From positions 806,001-870,000 of the forward strand of contig NZ_JAIGNM010000001.1 in NCBI RefSeq assembly GCF_019711495.1: a DNA stretch of 64,000 nucleotides, written 5' to 3'. Positions 35,639 through 44,909 of the stretch are shown here, piece by piece. Each line of letters starts with the position of its first letter. Positions within the stretch are counted from its first letter, which is position 1. The translations under genes and the position numbers were made by a program. This DNA comes from Qipengyuania xiamenensis (lineage in GTDB: Bacteria > Pseudomonadota > Alphaproteobacteria > Sphingomonadales > Sphingomonadaceae). Below the pieces are notes generated by a model. It ran no database searches. It was given only the letters and a program-made list of their open reading frames with translations, and was not told the DNA's origin.

Positions 35639-35941
35639 ATGATCCAGATCAACGGCACCATCAAGCTGGGCCGCACGATCGATGCGGCAACCCAGAAGGC
35701 CATCGTCGAAATGGTACGCGCGAGCCGCGCCGAAGATGGCTGCCTCGACTATTCCTTTGCCCGCGACATCGCCGATCCCGACACGCTGATCCTGTTCGAA
35801 CGCTGGCGCGACCAGGCGGCGCTCGCCGCGCATGGCGAAAGCGCGCACATGGCAACCTTCCGCGAGGTCATGGCGGCGAACCCGCCCGCCTCGCAGGAAC
35901 TCAGGATGTACGAAACGGACGAGGGCCAGCCGCTCGGCTGA
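35639..35941 (+). CDS. Antibiotic biosynthesis monooxygenase (ABM) domain protein, putative quinol monooxygenase
   Basis: 100 residues, a single ABM/dimeric ferredoxin-like domain as in YgiN: MVRASRAEDGCLDYSFARDI, TLILFERWRDQAALAAHGES, MATFREVMA. GAAGGAGAGAG precedes ATG 35639. YgiN relatives oxidise menaquinol or small quinones, but family substrates vary widely. It follows gshA by 16 bp on the same strand and is convergent with bamB (12 bp). Confidence 0.82.
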   Translation: MIQINGTIKLGRTIDAATQKAIVEMVRASRAEDGCLDYSFARDIADPDTLILFERWRDQAALAAHGESAHMATFREVMAANPPASQELRMYETDEGQPLG

Positions 35942-35953
35942 CCCTTCCGGTCC

Positions 35954-37306
35954 TTACCGGAATGCCGTGACGCGGCCGCTGTCGTCGAGCACGTAGAGCG
36001 TGTTCTGCGCCACGACGGGTGCAAGGCTCACCGGCTCTTCAAGTTCGTGGAACAGCGTGGCCGAACCTTCTCCGGTGCTGATCCGGTAGATCTGGCCTTC
36101 CGAGTTCGCCGCCCACAGCTGGCCGCCGGCCAGAACCGGACCCTGCCAGAAGATCGGGTTCTTCTTCTTTTCCTCGTTCCGGTAGCGCGGCAGCTGGGTC
36201 AGCCAGCGCACCTTGCCCGTGTCCGCCTTGATCGCGAGGAGCTTGCCCTCGTCGGTCAGCGCGAAGACCCAGTCACCGGCGATGGCGGGCGTCGAGATAC
36301 CGGCCACGGTCAGTTCCCACAGGCGCTGGCCGGTTACCAGCTCATAAGCGGCCATGCGGCCACCCTGGCCCAGCGCATAGACGCGGCCATTGTGGATGAT
36401 CGGATCGGCGTCGATGTCCGACAGCGCGCCGACCTGCGTGGAGATCGAGGTACGAGCCAGAGCATCGGCCCACAGGCTGCGGCCGTTCTCGTAACGATAG
36501 GCGATGAGTTCGCCCGAGGTGTAGCCGGCGACCACGGTGCCCTGGCCTGCCGCCGGAGCGGCGACGCCGAACACGCCAGCCATGGTCGTCGAGCCCGATT
36601 CCTGCCACTGGAGCGCACCGTCATTCCCGTCGAGCGCGAAGAGCTGGTTGTCCTGCGACATGACGAAGACGTTTCCGAACGCGACAGTGGGCGAACCGCG
36701 CAGCGGACCGCCGGGCTTCACCTTCCACTGCTGCGCACCGGTATCGGCGTCGAGCGCATAGACATTGCCCGCACCGTCCGTTCCGTAAAGGCGACCGTTG
36801 TCGAAGCTGACGCCCCCGCCGAAGGCAGAAGCGCGCGTATCGTCGGTAATGTCGCTCTGGTAGTTCCACAGCGCCGCGCCGGTCTGCGCGTCGAACGCAG
36901 TCACGCGGCCGTCGGTACCTTCGACGAAGAGCTTGCCTCCGCCGATGACGGGCGATGCGCCGAGGCGGCGGCGTTCACCGGCACCTTCGACATTGACCGT
37001 GAATGCGCGGGCGGGCGTTTCCGCCAGCGCCAGATGGCCGTAGCTCTTGCTGGCCGTACCGCCAGCCTGGCCCCAGACGTCGTTTGCCTGCGCTGCGGGC
37101 AGCACGACCGGCGTACCGACGAGAGCGGGATCGACCTCGGCACCGGTGGCGATGCGCGATAGGATCGGCTGGCGATCGCCGAGGGTCGGCGTATCCTTTT
37201 CGCCGTCGCCACCACCGAACAGGCCGCCGCTGCAGGCACCCAGCGCAAGTGCGAGGGATGCGCCGGAACCGGCACGCAGGATGGTCTTGAGATTGATCTG
37301 GCTCAT
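35954..37306 (-). CDS. bamB: Outer membrane protein assembly factor BamB
   Basis: 450 residues. Lipoprotein signal: LALALGACSG, with Cys as the lipidated residue. The rest is an eight-bladed PQQ-like beta-propeller, e.g. GGKLFVEGTDGRVTAFDAQT, NGRLYGTDGAGNVYALDADT, FVMSQDNQLFALDGNDG, NTLYVLDDSGRVTAF. BamB helps BamA fold outer-membrane beta-barrels. Start at ATG 37306 has GGAA about 6 nt upstream; ATG 37327 would overlap the YfgM-like stop by 4 nt (ATGA) and is a fair alternative. Upstream in the operon is the YfgM-like gene, the usual neighbour. Confidence 0.92.
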   Translation of the reverse strand: MSQINLKTILRAGSGASLALALGACSGGLFGGGDGEKDTPTLGDRQPILSRIATGAEVDPALVGTPVVLPAAQANDVWGQAGGTASKSYGHLALAETPARAFTVNVEGAGERRRLGASPVIGGGKLFVEGTDGRVTAFDAQTGAALWNYQSDITDDTRASAFGGGVSFDNGRLYGTDGAGNVYALDADTGAQQWKVKPGGPLRGSPTVAFGNVFVMSQDNQLFALDGNDGALQWQESGSTTMAGVFGVAAPAAGQGTVVAGYTSGELIAYRYENGRSLWADALARTSISTQVGALSDIDADPIIHNGRVYALGQGGRMAAYELVTGQRLWELTVAGISTPAIAGDWVFALTDEGKLLAIKADTGKVRWLTQLPRYRNEEKKKNPIFWQGPVLAGGQLWAANSEGQIYRISTGEGSATLFHELEEPVSLAPVVAQNTLYVLDDSGRVTAFR

Positions 37307-37323
37307 CGAAATTCCGTTTCTTT

Positions 37324-38103
37324 TCATTCGTTGACGAGCGTGGGCGCAGCCGTACCACCGCTCTGCACGTCGAGCAGGTCCTGCACGTCGTCCACGGCAT
37401 TGACGCCAAGGCTCGAAGCCAAGTTGAGCATGCGCGCACGCGCCGTCATCGGGGTATTCTCGTCACGCGCGATTTCCGCGAACAGCGCAGCTGCCTCGTC
37501 GCGCTTGCCCTGTTCGAGATAGGCATGGCCGAGCAGTTCGCCCGCCGATGCGAAGAAGGGTTCGCCCGGCGCCGCCAGCGGCTGCATAGCCGCGACGACC
37601 TCATCCGGCTTGATCGTGTCCATCTGGAGCGCCGTCATGCGGATCAGCGCCAGATTGCGGATTTCTTCGGGAGCACCTTCGGCATTGGCGACTTCGCCGA
37701 ACAGTTCGATTGCCTGTGCGTCATCGCCGTTCTGCGAAAGCAGGCCCGCGCGCACCATCTTGGCGCTGTAGACCGCGCTGCCTTCACCATCGACCTGAGC
37801 GAGGCGGGACAGGGCGCTGGCTTCGTCACCATCGCTCAGCTTTTCGAGCGCAAGGACGAGCTGTTCGCCCGACGCTTCGATCGCCTTTTCCTGCTGGTTT
37901 TGCCAGTAGATATAGCCGCCGAAAGCCGCGAGGCCGAGGATTACCAGCCCGAGCAAGGGCTTGCCGTAAGTCGAAAGGAAGCTGTCGAGATCGCCCTGCC
38001 TGACGGCATCGTCGACTTCGCGCAGCAGCGCTTCCTGCTCTGCAGCTTCGGCCTTGGCCTTCTTTTCTTCGCGGGTCGGTTCGGTCTTGGGTGTGCGGGC
38101 CAC
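37324..38103 (-). CDS. Tetratricopeptide-repeat membrane protein, YfgM-like
   Basis: 259 residues. A cytosolic N-terminus rich in Lys/Glu (EEKKAKAEAAEQEALLREV), one transmembrane helix (PLLGLVILGLAAFGGYIYW) at about 49-67, then periplasmic TPR-type helices (LSRLAQVDGEGSAVYSAKMV, LLGHAYLEQGKRDEAAALF). YfgM partners of the SecYEG-PpiD complex have the same plan and lie next to bamB in many proteobacteria. Follows the glycosyltransferase gene by about 131 bp on the same strand. Confidence 0.87.
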   Translation of the reverse strand: MARTPKTEPTREEKKAKAEAAEQEALLREVDDAVRQGDLDSFLSTYGKPLLGLVILGLAAFGGYIYWQNQQEKAIEASGEQLVLALEKLSDGDEASALSRLAQVDGEGSAVYSAKMVRAGLLSQNGDDAQAIELFGEVANAEGAPEEIRNLALIRMTALQMDTIKPDEVVAAMQPLAAPGEPFFASAGELLGHAYLEQGKRDEAAALFAEIARDENTPMTARARMLNLASSLGVNAVDDVQDLLDVQSGGTAAPTLVNE

Positions 38104-38234
38104 TGTGGCGCGGGCTCCAGTATTGGCTAAAATTGAATGGGCGGGTCTTTAAGCATCGCACCGCACAAGGGCAATGCTTTCGACCCTGTTGCGGCAAGCC
38201 TGTCCCCGCCCGCGTGAATGCGCGATGAAAGGCA

Positions 38235-39350
38235 TTACAGCTCGATCTGCATCGCGCTGCCGTAAAGGCGGCGGTAGGTCGCGATGGTCTTGTCGCGATC
38301 GAAGCGGGCAACCGCATGGGCGCGATTGGCCTCGCCCACCGAGCGGCGCGCTGCCTTGTCCTTGGCGAGACCGCCCAGCTTTTCCCCGAGCGCCGTCTCG
38401 TCGCCCTTCTGGAAGAGCCAGGGATGGTTGGCGTCTGCGACAGTATGCGCAAGCTCGCCTTCGTCCGGCACCACCAGCGGCGCTCCGGCCGCCATGGCCT
38501 GTACGCCCGCCTCGGGAAAGCGCCCCGCATCGGCTGCAACGGCGAAGATATCGAGCAGGCCCATGACCTTTTCCGGCTGTGCCGTCGTGCCGACCCAGTG
38601 GACCCGGTCGTTCAGTTCGAGCGCGTCGATGGTCTGTTCCGCCTCTGCGCGTCCCGCACCCTCGCCCAGCACGATCAGGTGCCAGTCATCGCCAAGCGAG
38701 GAAAACGCGCGAACCAGCATCGGCAGGTCCTGAGCGTCTGCCTGGTCGACATGCGTGCCGACCCAGAACTCGCCGGGACGCTTGATGACCCTGAAGCCAT
38801 CGGGCTTGGGCTGCTTGGCGAACAGTTTCGTATCGACGCCGGGCGCGATGCGTTTGACGCGGCCGAGCGGCTGCTGCCAGTCGACCAGCGCCGCCTCTTC
38901 CAGCTTCTCCGACGGCACCACGAGGCCCGACGACTTGCCGAGGGCGATCCGGCGATACCACGTCCGCCGCTTCGAAAGGCGCCTCGCCTCGGCCTCACCG
39001 AGCGAAAACTCGTGGTGGATCAGCGGCGGAAGCTGCATCGCATCCTTGAACAGCGTATGCGCCATCGCCGCATCCATCGCCCCCCAGCCATGCGTCAGCA
39101 CGAGATCGAAGGGCGTCATTGCACGGGCGAGCTTCTGCAGCCGTCCGGGAGTGGGAACACCCTCCAGCGGCGGGAAATGCGATGCCTGCTTGAGCGTCAG
39201 CCCCTTAGGCATCGCCTGCATGACCAGATCGTCATCGGTGACGATCGTATGCCGCAGCCTGCGCCCGTAATGCGCGATCAGCCCAGCCGCCTCGCGGTCG
39301 GGATAGATATGGAGGACGTGCGGCGGGATGCCGTCGTTGGGTTTGCTCAT
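38235..39350 (-). CDS. Glycosyltransferase family 4 protein
   Basis: 371 residues, GT-B fold: N-terminal HVLHIYPDREAAGLIAHYG, LVLTHGWGAMDAAMAHTL and HHEFSLGEAEARRLSKR, C-terminal LIVLGEGAGRAEAEQTIDAL, VHWVGTTAQPEKVMGLLDIF and EAGVQAMAAGAPLVVPDEG (E-x7-E-like). The start at ATG 39350 overlaps the hydrolase stop by 4 nt (ATGA). Acceptor unknown. It could act in cell-envelope glycan synthesis, but nothing else in this neighbourhood supports a polysaccharide locus. Confidence 0.87.
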   Translation of the reverse strand: MSKPNDGIPPHVLHIYPDREAAGLIAHYGRRLRHTIVTDDDLVMQAMPKGLTLKQASHFPPLEGVPTPGRLQKLARAMTPFDLVLTHGWGAMDAAMAHTLFKDAMQLPPLIHHEFSLGEAEARRLSKRRTWYRRIALGKSSGLVVPSEKLEEAALVDWQQPLGRVKRIAPGVDTKLFAKQPKPDGFRVIKRPGEFWVGTHVDQADAQDLPMLVRAFSSLGDDWHLIVLGEGAGRAEAEQTIDALELNDRVHWVGTTAQPEKVMGLLDIFAVAADAGRFPEAGVQAMAAGAPLVVPDEGELAHTVADANHPWLFQKGDETALGEKLGGLAKDKAARRSVGEANRAHAVARFDRDKTIATYRRLYGSAMQIEL

Positions 39351-40207
39351 TTGACGGAGGCGAGCAGCGCTTCGACGGCGCTGCGGACTTCGGGTTCGTC
39401 GAGCGTCGGCGCATGGCCAGCGTGCGGGACCACCACGGTGTCCGCATCGGGCGCACGCTTCTGCATCTCGGCCAGCGTTTCGGCGCTGAGAATCTCGGAA
39501 ACCTCGCCGCGGACCAGAACCAGCGGCTTGCCTGCCAGTGCCTCGAAGCCCGGCCACAAATCGGGCGGGACGGCGTTGTCGTCGACCTCGTTGAAAGGAT
39601 CGGCGATTTTCATGTCGTAATCGAACGCGATGCGGCCATTGTTGCACAGCGTCATCGAGCGCTTGGCCATGGCAATCCAGTCATTCGTGTCGAAACCGGG
39701 ATGCGAGGCGCCGTGAACTTCCTCGAGACTGCGGGCAGCGTGCATCCAGGTGGGGAAGCTGCCGCCCTTGCCAAGGTAGGTCTTGATCTTGTCGATCCCG
39801 CGCGGATCGACCACCGGCCCGATATCGTTGATCAGCGCGCCAGCCAGCCTCTGCGGGGCGAGTTGCGCGATCAGCATGGTCATCAAACCGCCCATCGACG
39901 TGCCGATGGAGACGAAACGGTCGATCCCTTCCTGCTCGAGCAGTGCCATCACGTCCGCGATATAGGTCGGCACGGCATAGGTCGCGCTGTCGTCGGCATA
40001 GGCGCTCTGGCCGCGGCCGCGCATGTCGGGCACGATGACACGGTGGCCCTTCTCCGCAACGAAAGGCGCCAGCCCCTCGAAATCGCGGCTGTTACGGGTC
40101 AGGCCGTGAAGGCACAGGACGGGCAGTTTGTCGCCCGCATAATCGCGGAAATACAGCTCCAGCCCGTCGGGGCTCTGCCAGCTGCGCTCGCTGAAATCGC
40201 TATCCAT
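39347..40207 (-). CDS. Alpha/beta-fold hydrolase
   Basis: 286 residues. LPVLCLHGLTRNSRDFEGLAP is the oxyanion-hole HG, VSIGTSMGGLMTMLIA is the nucleophile elbow GTSMGG (Ser), VVPHAGHAPTLDEPE is the catalytic His, and an acidic residue lies between. No signal peptide from ATG 40207 (MDSDFSERSWQS); the open frame continues upstream without homology. It is divergent from selO and overlaps the downstream glycosyltransferase. Esterase, lactonase or C-C hydrolase substrates cannot be told apart. Confidence 0.87.
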   Translation of the reverse strand: MDSDFSERSWQSPDGLELYFRDYAGDKLPVLCLHGLTRNSRDFEGLAPFVAEKGHRVIVPDMRGRGQSAYADDSATYAVPTYIADVMALLEQEGIDRFVSIGTSMGGLMTMLIAQLAPQRLAGALINDIGPVVDPRGIDKIKTYLGKGGSFPTWMHAARSLEEVHGASHPGFDTNDWIAMAKRSMTLCNNGRIAFDYDMKIADPFNEVDDNAVPPDLWPGFEALAGKPLVLVRGEVSEILSAETLAEMQKRAPDADTVVVPHAGHAPTLDEPEVRSAVEALLASVK

Positions 40208-40286
40208 GAATGCTGCGGTAGCGCCACCTGAAGCAAATTTCGAGAGACGACTTGCATGCGCGTGCCTGCTTCCCCATCCCCCACAT

Positions 40287-41699
40287 ATGCCCAGCGCCCC
40301 CAAACCCGCCGAATACCGCCCCGAAACGCCGATCACTCAGCTCGCCGACTGGCTTGGCGATGAGGTACGTGTGGCCGATTTTCCCCAAGCGACACTGCGT
40401 TTCCGCAACGATCGCTGGGCCGCTGCGGTGGGTCTCGAGAATCTGTCCGACGAAAACTGGGTCAGGCATTTCGGACGCTTCGAACCCCTGCCAAATAACC
40501 TGCCGACACCGCTAGCGCTCAGGTATCACGGCCACCAGTTCCGCGTGTACAACCCCGAAATCGGAGACGGGCGCGGCTTCCTGTTCGCCCAGATGCGCGA
40601 TTCTTCGGACCGCCTTCTCGATCTCGGGACCAAGGGTTCGGGGCAGACGCCGTGGAGCCGCGATGGCGACGGACGCCTGACGCTGAAAGGCGGCGTGCGA
40701 GAAATCCTTGCGACAGAAATGCTCGAGGCGCTCGGCGTGAACACGTCCAAGACCTTCAGCATCGTGGAGACCGGCGAAGAACTGACACGAGGCGACGAGC
40801 CCTCGCCAACGCGTTCCTCGGTCATGACGCGCCTCAGCCACGGACATATCCGCATCGGCACCTTCCAGCGCCTGCTCGCGCTGGAAGAGGAAGAGCACAT
40901 GAGACAGCTGGTCGACTACTGCCTCACCCAGTTTCCCGGCCCTCCCCCGCCGGACGATGCGCCAAGCCGCGACGAGCCAGCCGTCCAGCTGATGCATCTC
41001 GTGGTCGAACGCATGGCCGATCTTGCCGCAAGCTGGATGGTCGCAGGCTTCGTCCACGGCGTGCTCAACACCGACAACATGAACATCTCGGGCGAAAGCT
41101 TCGACTACGGACCCTGGCGTTTCCTGCCGCAGTGGAAGCCGGGTTTCACCGCTGCCTATTTCGACCACGCGGGGCTCTACGCCTTCGGACGCCAGCCCGA
41201 GGCGCTACACTGGAATTGCGGGCAATTCGCGATCGCGCTGCGCCTCATCTGCGATGCACCTCCGCTGATCGCGGCAATGGAGCGCTTCGGACCGCTCTAC
41301 ATGGAAGCGGTCGGACGACGCTGGTGCTGGCGGCTGGGTGTCGCGAGCCGTGGCCTCGAGGAGGACGGAAAACTGGTCGGGGCATGCGAGGCGGCGATGG
41401 CCGAAAGCGGCGAGCAGCCCGACGCCTTCTTCTACCGCCTGCGCGGGGGCCGCAATGCCGAAGGCGAGCTTGGCGCCCTACTGGCGGGGTACGAGGCTGT
41501 CGGTGACAGCCACGAATATTGGGAAGAGAACGCGCCCGAAAGCATGCTCATCGACGAGGTCGAGGCGATCTGGTCGGCCATCGACGAACGCGATGACTGG
41601 GCGCCGCTTCACGACAAGGTTGCGCGCCTGCGCCGGATGGGCGAAGCGCACGGACGCGCGCCTGCGCCATGTGCACATATTAGCCGAAACTCAATTTGA
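40287..41699 (+). CDS. selO: Protein adenylyltransferase SelO (UPF0061/YdiU family)
   Basis: 470 residues, a pseudokinase that AMPylates Ser/Thr/Tyr using ATP bound in a flipped orientation. Motifs: LALRYHGHQFRVYNPEIGDGR, LDLGTKGSGQTPWSRDGDGR, LKGGVREILATEMLEALGV, FVHGVLNTDNMNISGESFDY (catalytic Asp/Asn loop) and ALHWNCGQFAIAL. Substrates include glutaredoxin and redox proteins in the family. The C-terminus, EAHGRAPAPCAHISRNSI, is unlike the usual SelO ending. ATG 40287; divergent from the hydrolase gene. Confidence 0.9.
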   Translation: MPSAPKPAEYRPETPITQLADWLGDEVRVADFPQATLRFRNDRWAAAVGLENLSDENWVRHFGRFEPLPNNLPTPLALRYHGHQFRVYNPEIGDGRGFLFAQMRDSSDRLLDLGTKGSGQTPWSRDGDGRLTLKGGVREILATEMLEALGVNTSKTFSIVETGEELTRGDEPSPTRSSVMTRLSHGHIRIGTFQRLLALEEEEHMRQLVDYCLTQFPGPPPPDDAPSRDEPAVQLMHLVVERMADLAASWMVAGFVHGVLNTDNMNISGESFDYGPWRFLPQWKPGFTAAYFDHAGLYAFGRQPEALHWNCGQFAIALRLICDAPPLIAAMERFGPLYMEAVGRRWCWRLGVASRGLEEDGKLVGACEAAMAESGEQPDAFFYRLRGGRNAEGELGALLAGYEAVGDSHEYWEENAPESMLIDEVEAIWSAIDERDDWAPLHDKVARLRRMGEAHGRAPAPCAHISRNSI

Positions 41700-41765
41700 C
41701 CTGCCTAGAGAGAAAGCACATAGGCAATTGCAGATAGAGCAACGGGTTCAGGGGCAAGGATTCCA

Positions 41766-43214
41766 GTGTCGGACGTAATGATTTCCACCGAACCGGCGAC
41801 CGGAAACGAGATCTGGCGCGGCAAGATCGGCGATGTCGACGAGATCCTGGAGCGTGCGGCAAAGGCGCGCACCGGATGGGCACGCGAATCCGCCGCTCGT
41901 CGCATGGAATTCATGCGCCGCTTCGCCAACGAAGTCCTCAAGCACGCAGAACCCTTCGCCGAACTGATCGCGCGCGAAACGGGCAAGCCGCTGTGGGAAG
42001 CGCGTACCGAAGTCGAGGCGGTGAAGAACAAGGTAGAGATTTCGATCTCCGCCTATGCCGAACGCACCGGCCAGAAGAAGCTCGACAGCGCGCTTCAGGG
42101 TTCGGCGGCGCTGCGCCACAAGCCACATGGCGTGATGGCCGTACTCGGCCCCTATAATTTCCCGGCTCACCTGCCCAATGGCCACATCGTGCCCGCCCTC
42201 ATCGCGGGCAATGTCGTGGTCTTCAAGCCGAGCGAAAAGACCCCCGCCGTCGGCGAATTCCTCGTGAAGCTGTTCCATGAAGCGCAGGTGCCCGAAGACG
42301 TGGTGCAGGTGGTTCATGGCGGCGCGGAAGCGGGCAAGGCGCTGGTCGCGCACCCGCTGGTCAACGGCGTCCTGTTCACCGGCTCCGCGCGTGGCGGCAT
42401 CGCCATCAACCGCAAGCTTGCGAGCGATCCTTCCAAGATCGTGGCGCTCGAAATGGGCGGTAACAATCCGATCGTCATGCTCGAGACGCCAAAGATCGAG
42501 GATGCGGCGGTCACCATCATCCAGTCGGCATTCACCACCGCCGGCCAGCGCTGCACCGCTGCGCGCCGCCTGGTCGTGCTCGACAGCATGTATGACGAAA
42601 TCGTGCCTGCGGTGACGAACCTCGCGCAGCGCCTGCTGGTGGACGAACCCTTCGCCGATCCGCAGCCCTTCATGGGCACGGTGATCGACAACGAGGCAGC
42701 GGATATGCTCATCCAGAGCTACGAGGCGCTGACCTCGCACGGGGCCGAAACGATCCTGGAAATGACACGCAAGGACGACAGCCTGCCGTTCCTCACGCCC
42801 GGCATCATCGACAGCACGGCGATTGCCGAACGCCCAGACGTGGAACTGTTCGGCCCGCTGCTGCAGGTCATACGGGTCAAGGATTTCGACGAGGCTATCG
42901 CGGAAGCCAACAACACGCGTTATGGCCTCTCCGCTTCGCTCGTCGGCGGCAAGCCCGCCGATTTCGAACGTTTCTGGAGCGAAGCCCGCGCCGGCATCGT
43001 CAACTGGAACCGTCCGACCAACGGCGCTTCGTCCGCCGCACCTTTCGGCGGCATCGGCCTATCGGGCAACCACCGTCCGGCCGCCTACTACGCAGCCGAC
43101 TATTGCGCCTATCCGGTGGCCAGCTCCGAGCTGGACCAGCCCCGCGCAAGCATCGGTGTCGGCCTGGCCGACACGGTCAAGAAGACCCGCAAGTCCAAGG
43201 ACGCGCATAAGTAA
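41766..43214 (+). CDS. astD: Aldehyde dehydrogenase, AstD-like (succinylglutamate semialdehyde dehydrogenase)
   Basis: 482 residues. NAD-dependent aldehyde dehydrogenase. AstD-type markers are VLGPYNFPAHLPNGHIVPAL and VVFKPSEKTPAVGEFLVKL; catalytic Glu in VALEMGGNNPI and catalytic Cys in TTAGQRCTAARRLVV. The arginine succinyltransferase pathway genes astA, astB, astC and astE are not in the window, so this could be a scavenging enzyme with another semialdehyde substrate. Start is GTG 41766. It is separated from selO by 66 bp with no terminator. Confidence 0.85.
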   Translation: MSDVMISTEPATGNEIWRGKIGDVDEILERAAKARTGWARESAARRMEFMRRFANEVLKHAEPFAELIARETGKPLWEARTEVEAVKNKVEISISAYAERTGQKKLDSALQGSAALRHKPHGVMAVLGPYNFPAHLPNGHIVPALIAGNVVVFKPSEKTPAVGEFLVKLFHEAQVPEDVVQVVHGGAEAGKALVAHPLVNGVLFTGSARGGIAINRKLASDPSKIVALEMGGNNPIVMLETPKIEDAAVTIIQSAFTTAGQRCTAARRLVVLDSMYDEIVPAVTNLAQRLLVDEPFADPQPFMGTVIDNEAADMLIQSYEALTSHGAETILEMTRKDDSLPFLTPGIIDSTAIAERPDVELFGPLLQVIRVKDFDEAIAEANNTRYGLSASLVGGKPADFERFWSEARAGIVNWNRPTNGASSAAPFGGIGLSGNHRPAAYYAADYCAYPVASSELDQPRASIGVGLADTVKKTRKSKDAHK

Positions 43215-43316
43215 AGGGCGCCGCCCGCCCCTCGTTGCGAGGATCCGGACGACGCCCAGAACGACCCGAAGGCCGCCCTCGAGCTGCGGGTGGGCGCAGC
43301 CCGAAGTTCGTGAGAA

Positions 43317-43823
43317 TTAGCCGCAGCGAGTGCTGGAGCGGTCGATCGAGCGACCGAGCAGCGCACCAGCCGCGCCACCGATGATCGCGCCGAGGGTGCG
43401 GTCTCCGCCGCGCCCTGCGACTTCATGACCGATCAACGCGCCGACTCCGGCACCGACCAGCAGGCCCGTCGTGCCGTCGTCCTTCTCGCAGTAATAGCGA
43501 TCGTCGCGGCCGCGCCAGATGCGGGTGTTGCGATAGACCGGCTGACCCCAGTTGCGGTCGTAACGCATGTAATAGGGGCGCTCGCGATAGTAGCTGCGGT
43601 CGTCATAGTAACGACGGTCGTCGTAATGACGGCCGTGATAACGACGATGCTTGCGCTTCTTGTGTTTGTGATGACCGCGACCATGCTCGTAGACCGTGTC
43701 GCCTGCCATCACGTGGGCCTGCGGAGCGGCTTGGACGGGAAGCGGTGCGGCGGCTGCCGGTACAGCGAGCGTCAGGCCCGATGCGGCCAGCGCCAGCGAT
43801 GCGGTCTTCAAAATGCGGTTCAT
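43317..43823 (-). CDS. Glycine-zipper 2TM domain-containing exported protein
   Basis: 168 residues. A signal peptide (ILKTASLALAASGLTLAVPA), a His/Lys/Arg/Tyr-rich central part (HGRGHHKHKKRKHRRYHGRH and a run of YYDDRSYYRERPYYMRY-type sequence), then a glycine-zipper 2TM motif (LLVGAGVGALIGHEVAGRGG, LGAIIGGAAGALLGRS). Similar proteins are envelope or outer-membrane proteins of the Rickettsia 17-kDa antigen type, of unknown function. An inverted repeat lies 48 to 75 bp upstream of the start (43871-43898). Confidence 0.87.
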   Translation of the reverse strand: MNRILKTASLALAASGLTLAVPAAAAPLPVQAAPQAHVMAGDTVYEHGRGHHKHKKRKHRRYHGRHYDDRRYYDDRSYYRERPYYMRYDRNWGQPVYRNTRIWRGRDDRYYCEKDDGTTGLLVGAGVGALIGHEVAGRGGDRTLGAIIGGAAGALLGRSIDRSSTRCG

Positions 43824-43870
43824 GTTCTTTGTCCTGTGGATCGTGTTCGACTCGGTGGAGCCTCGATACC

Positions 43871-43898
43871 GTTCAGGTTTACGCTCGCCATCCTGAAC
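43871..43898. promoter_or_regulatory. Inverted repeat upstream of the glycine-zipper gene
   Basis: GTTCAGG and CCTGAAC arms, perfect 7-bp match with 14-bp spacing, one and a half helical turns between arm centres and the glycine-zipper gene start (about 48 bp). It looks like a dimeric response-regulator or repressor site, but the binding protein is not known. Confidence 0.45.
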
Positions 43899-44006
43899 AG
43901 AATGCAACGCAAACGACAGATTTGCGTTAATCGACGAACCGAATATCAGGCTGCGACGAGATGAGGCTTGCGGCGGCGAAAGCCGCGCACTAGGCGCCGG
44001 ATGTTC

Positions 44007-44909
44007 ATGGACACGACAGAAACCGAGCATGGCCGCAAGGGTCTCGTCGCGGCGTTCACGGCCTATGTCATCTGGGGCTTCCTGCCGCTCTACCTGATAC
44101 TGGTGAAGAGCGTTCCGCCGTTCGAATTCGTCGGTTGGCGTATCATCTGGACCCTGCCGATCTGCCTCGTGATCGTGGCATTCCGCAAGCAACTACCGGA
44201 GCTGAAGCGCGCGCTGTCCAATCGCAGGACGATGATGTGGTTGCTCGCCAGCTCTGCCCTGATCGCGGTCAACTGGGTGGTCTATGTCTGGGCGATTCAG
44301 GCCGGCAATGTCTACGCGGCCAGCCTAGGCTACTACATCAACCCGCTGTTCAACGTCCTTCTCGGCACCCTGCTATTGAAGGAGCGCCTGACGCGCACGC
44401 AGTGGGCAGCGGTCGGGCTGGCCATGATCGGGGTCTCCCTGCTGCTCGGCGGAGCCCTGACCACGCTGTGGATCAGCCTGACACTCGCCATCAGCTTCGG
44501 TACCTATGGCCTTATTCGCAAGCAGGTGGACGTGGGTGCCCTGCCCGGGCTCACCATCGAATCCATCGTCCTGCTGCTTCCTGCAGCCGGCGTCGCCTGG
44601 TTCTACGCGCAGTCGCCGATGGGCTCCTCGATCGACGATTCCACCGGTCTTACGCTGGCGATCATGCTCGGCGGTGCGCTGACGGCCTTCCCGCTGCTGC
44701 TGTTCGCCATCGCGGCCAAGAAGCTTCCCTATTCGACGCTGGGTTTCATCCAGTTCCTCGCGCCCAGCATCGTCTTCATCCTGGGTCTGACCGTCTTCGG
44801 CGAGGAACTGAAGCCCGTCCAGGCCGCCTGCTTCGCCTTTATCTGGACGGCAGCAGCACTGTTCGTCTGGGACCTGTGGTCGCGCTCTAGGAAGCCAGCC
44901 GCCACTTGA
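44007..44909 (+). CDS. rarD: EamA-family transporter RarD
   Basis: About 300 residues, ten predicted helices in two EamA repeats: [70 protein letters not shown] and [20 protein letters not shown]. RarD-family members are drug/metabolite permeases; some give chloramphenicol sensitivity changes. ATG 44007 or 44001; the sequence before is basic and without homology. Convergent with pyrC: the two 3' ends overlap by 23 nt. Confidence 0.88.
   Translation: MDTTETEHGRKGLVAAFTAYVIWGFLPLYLILVKSVPPFEFVGWRIIWTLPICLVIVAFRKQLPELKRALSNRRTMMWLLASSALIAVNWVVYVWAIQAGNVYAASLGYYINPLFNVLLGTLLLKERLTRTQWAAVGLAMIGVSLLLGGALTTLWISLTLAISFGTYGLIRKQVDVGALPGLTIESIVLLLPAAGVAWFYAQSPMGSSIDDSTGLTLAIMLGGALTAFPLLLFAIAAKKLPYSTLGFIQFLAPSIVFILGLTVFGEELKPVQAACFAFIWTAAALFVWDLWSRSRKPAAT

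Noticed and set aside
43215-43316. Possible terminator after astD
   Set aside because: GC-rich and able to fold, but I found no clean stem with a T tract.
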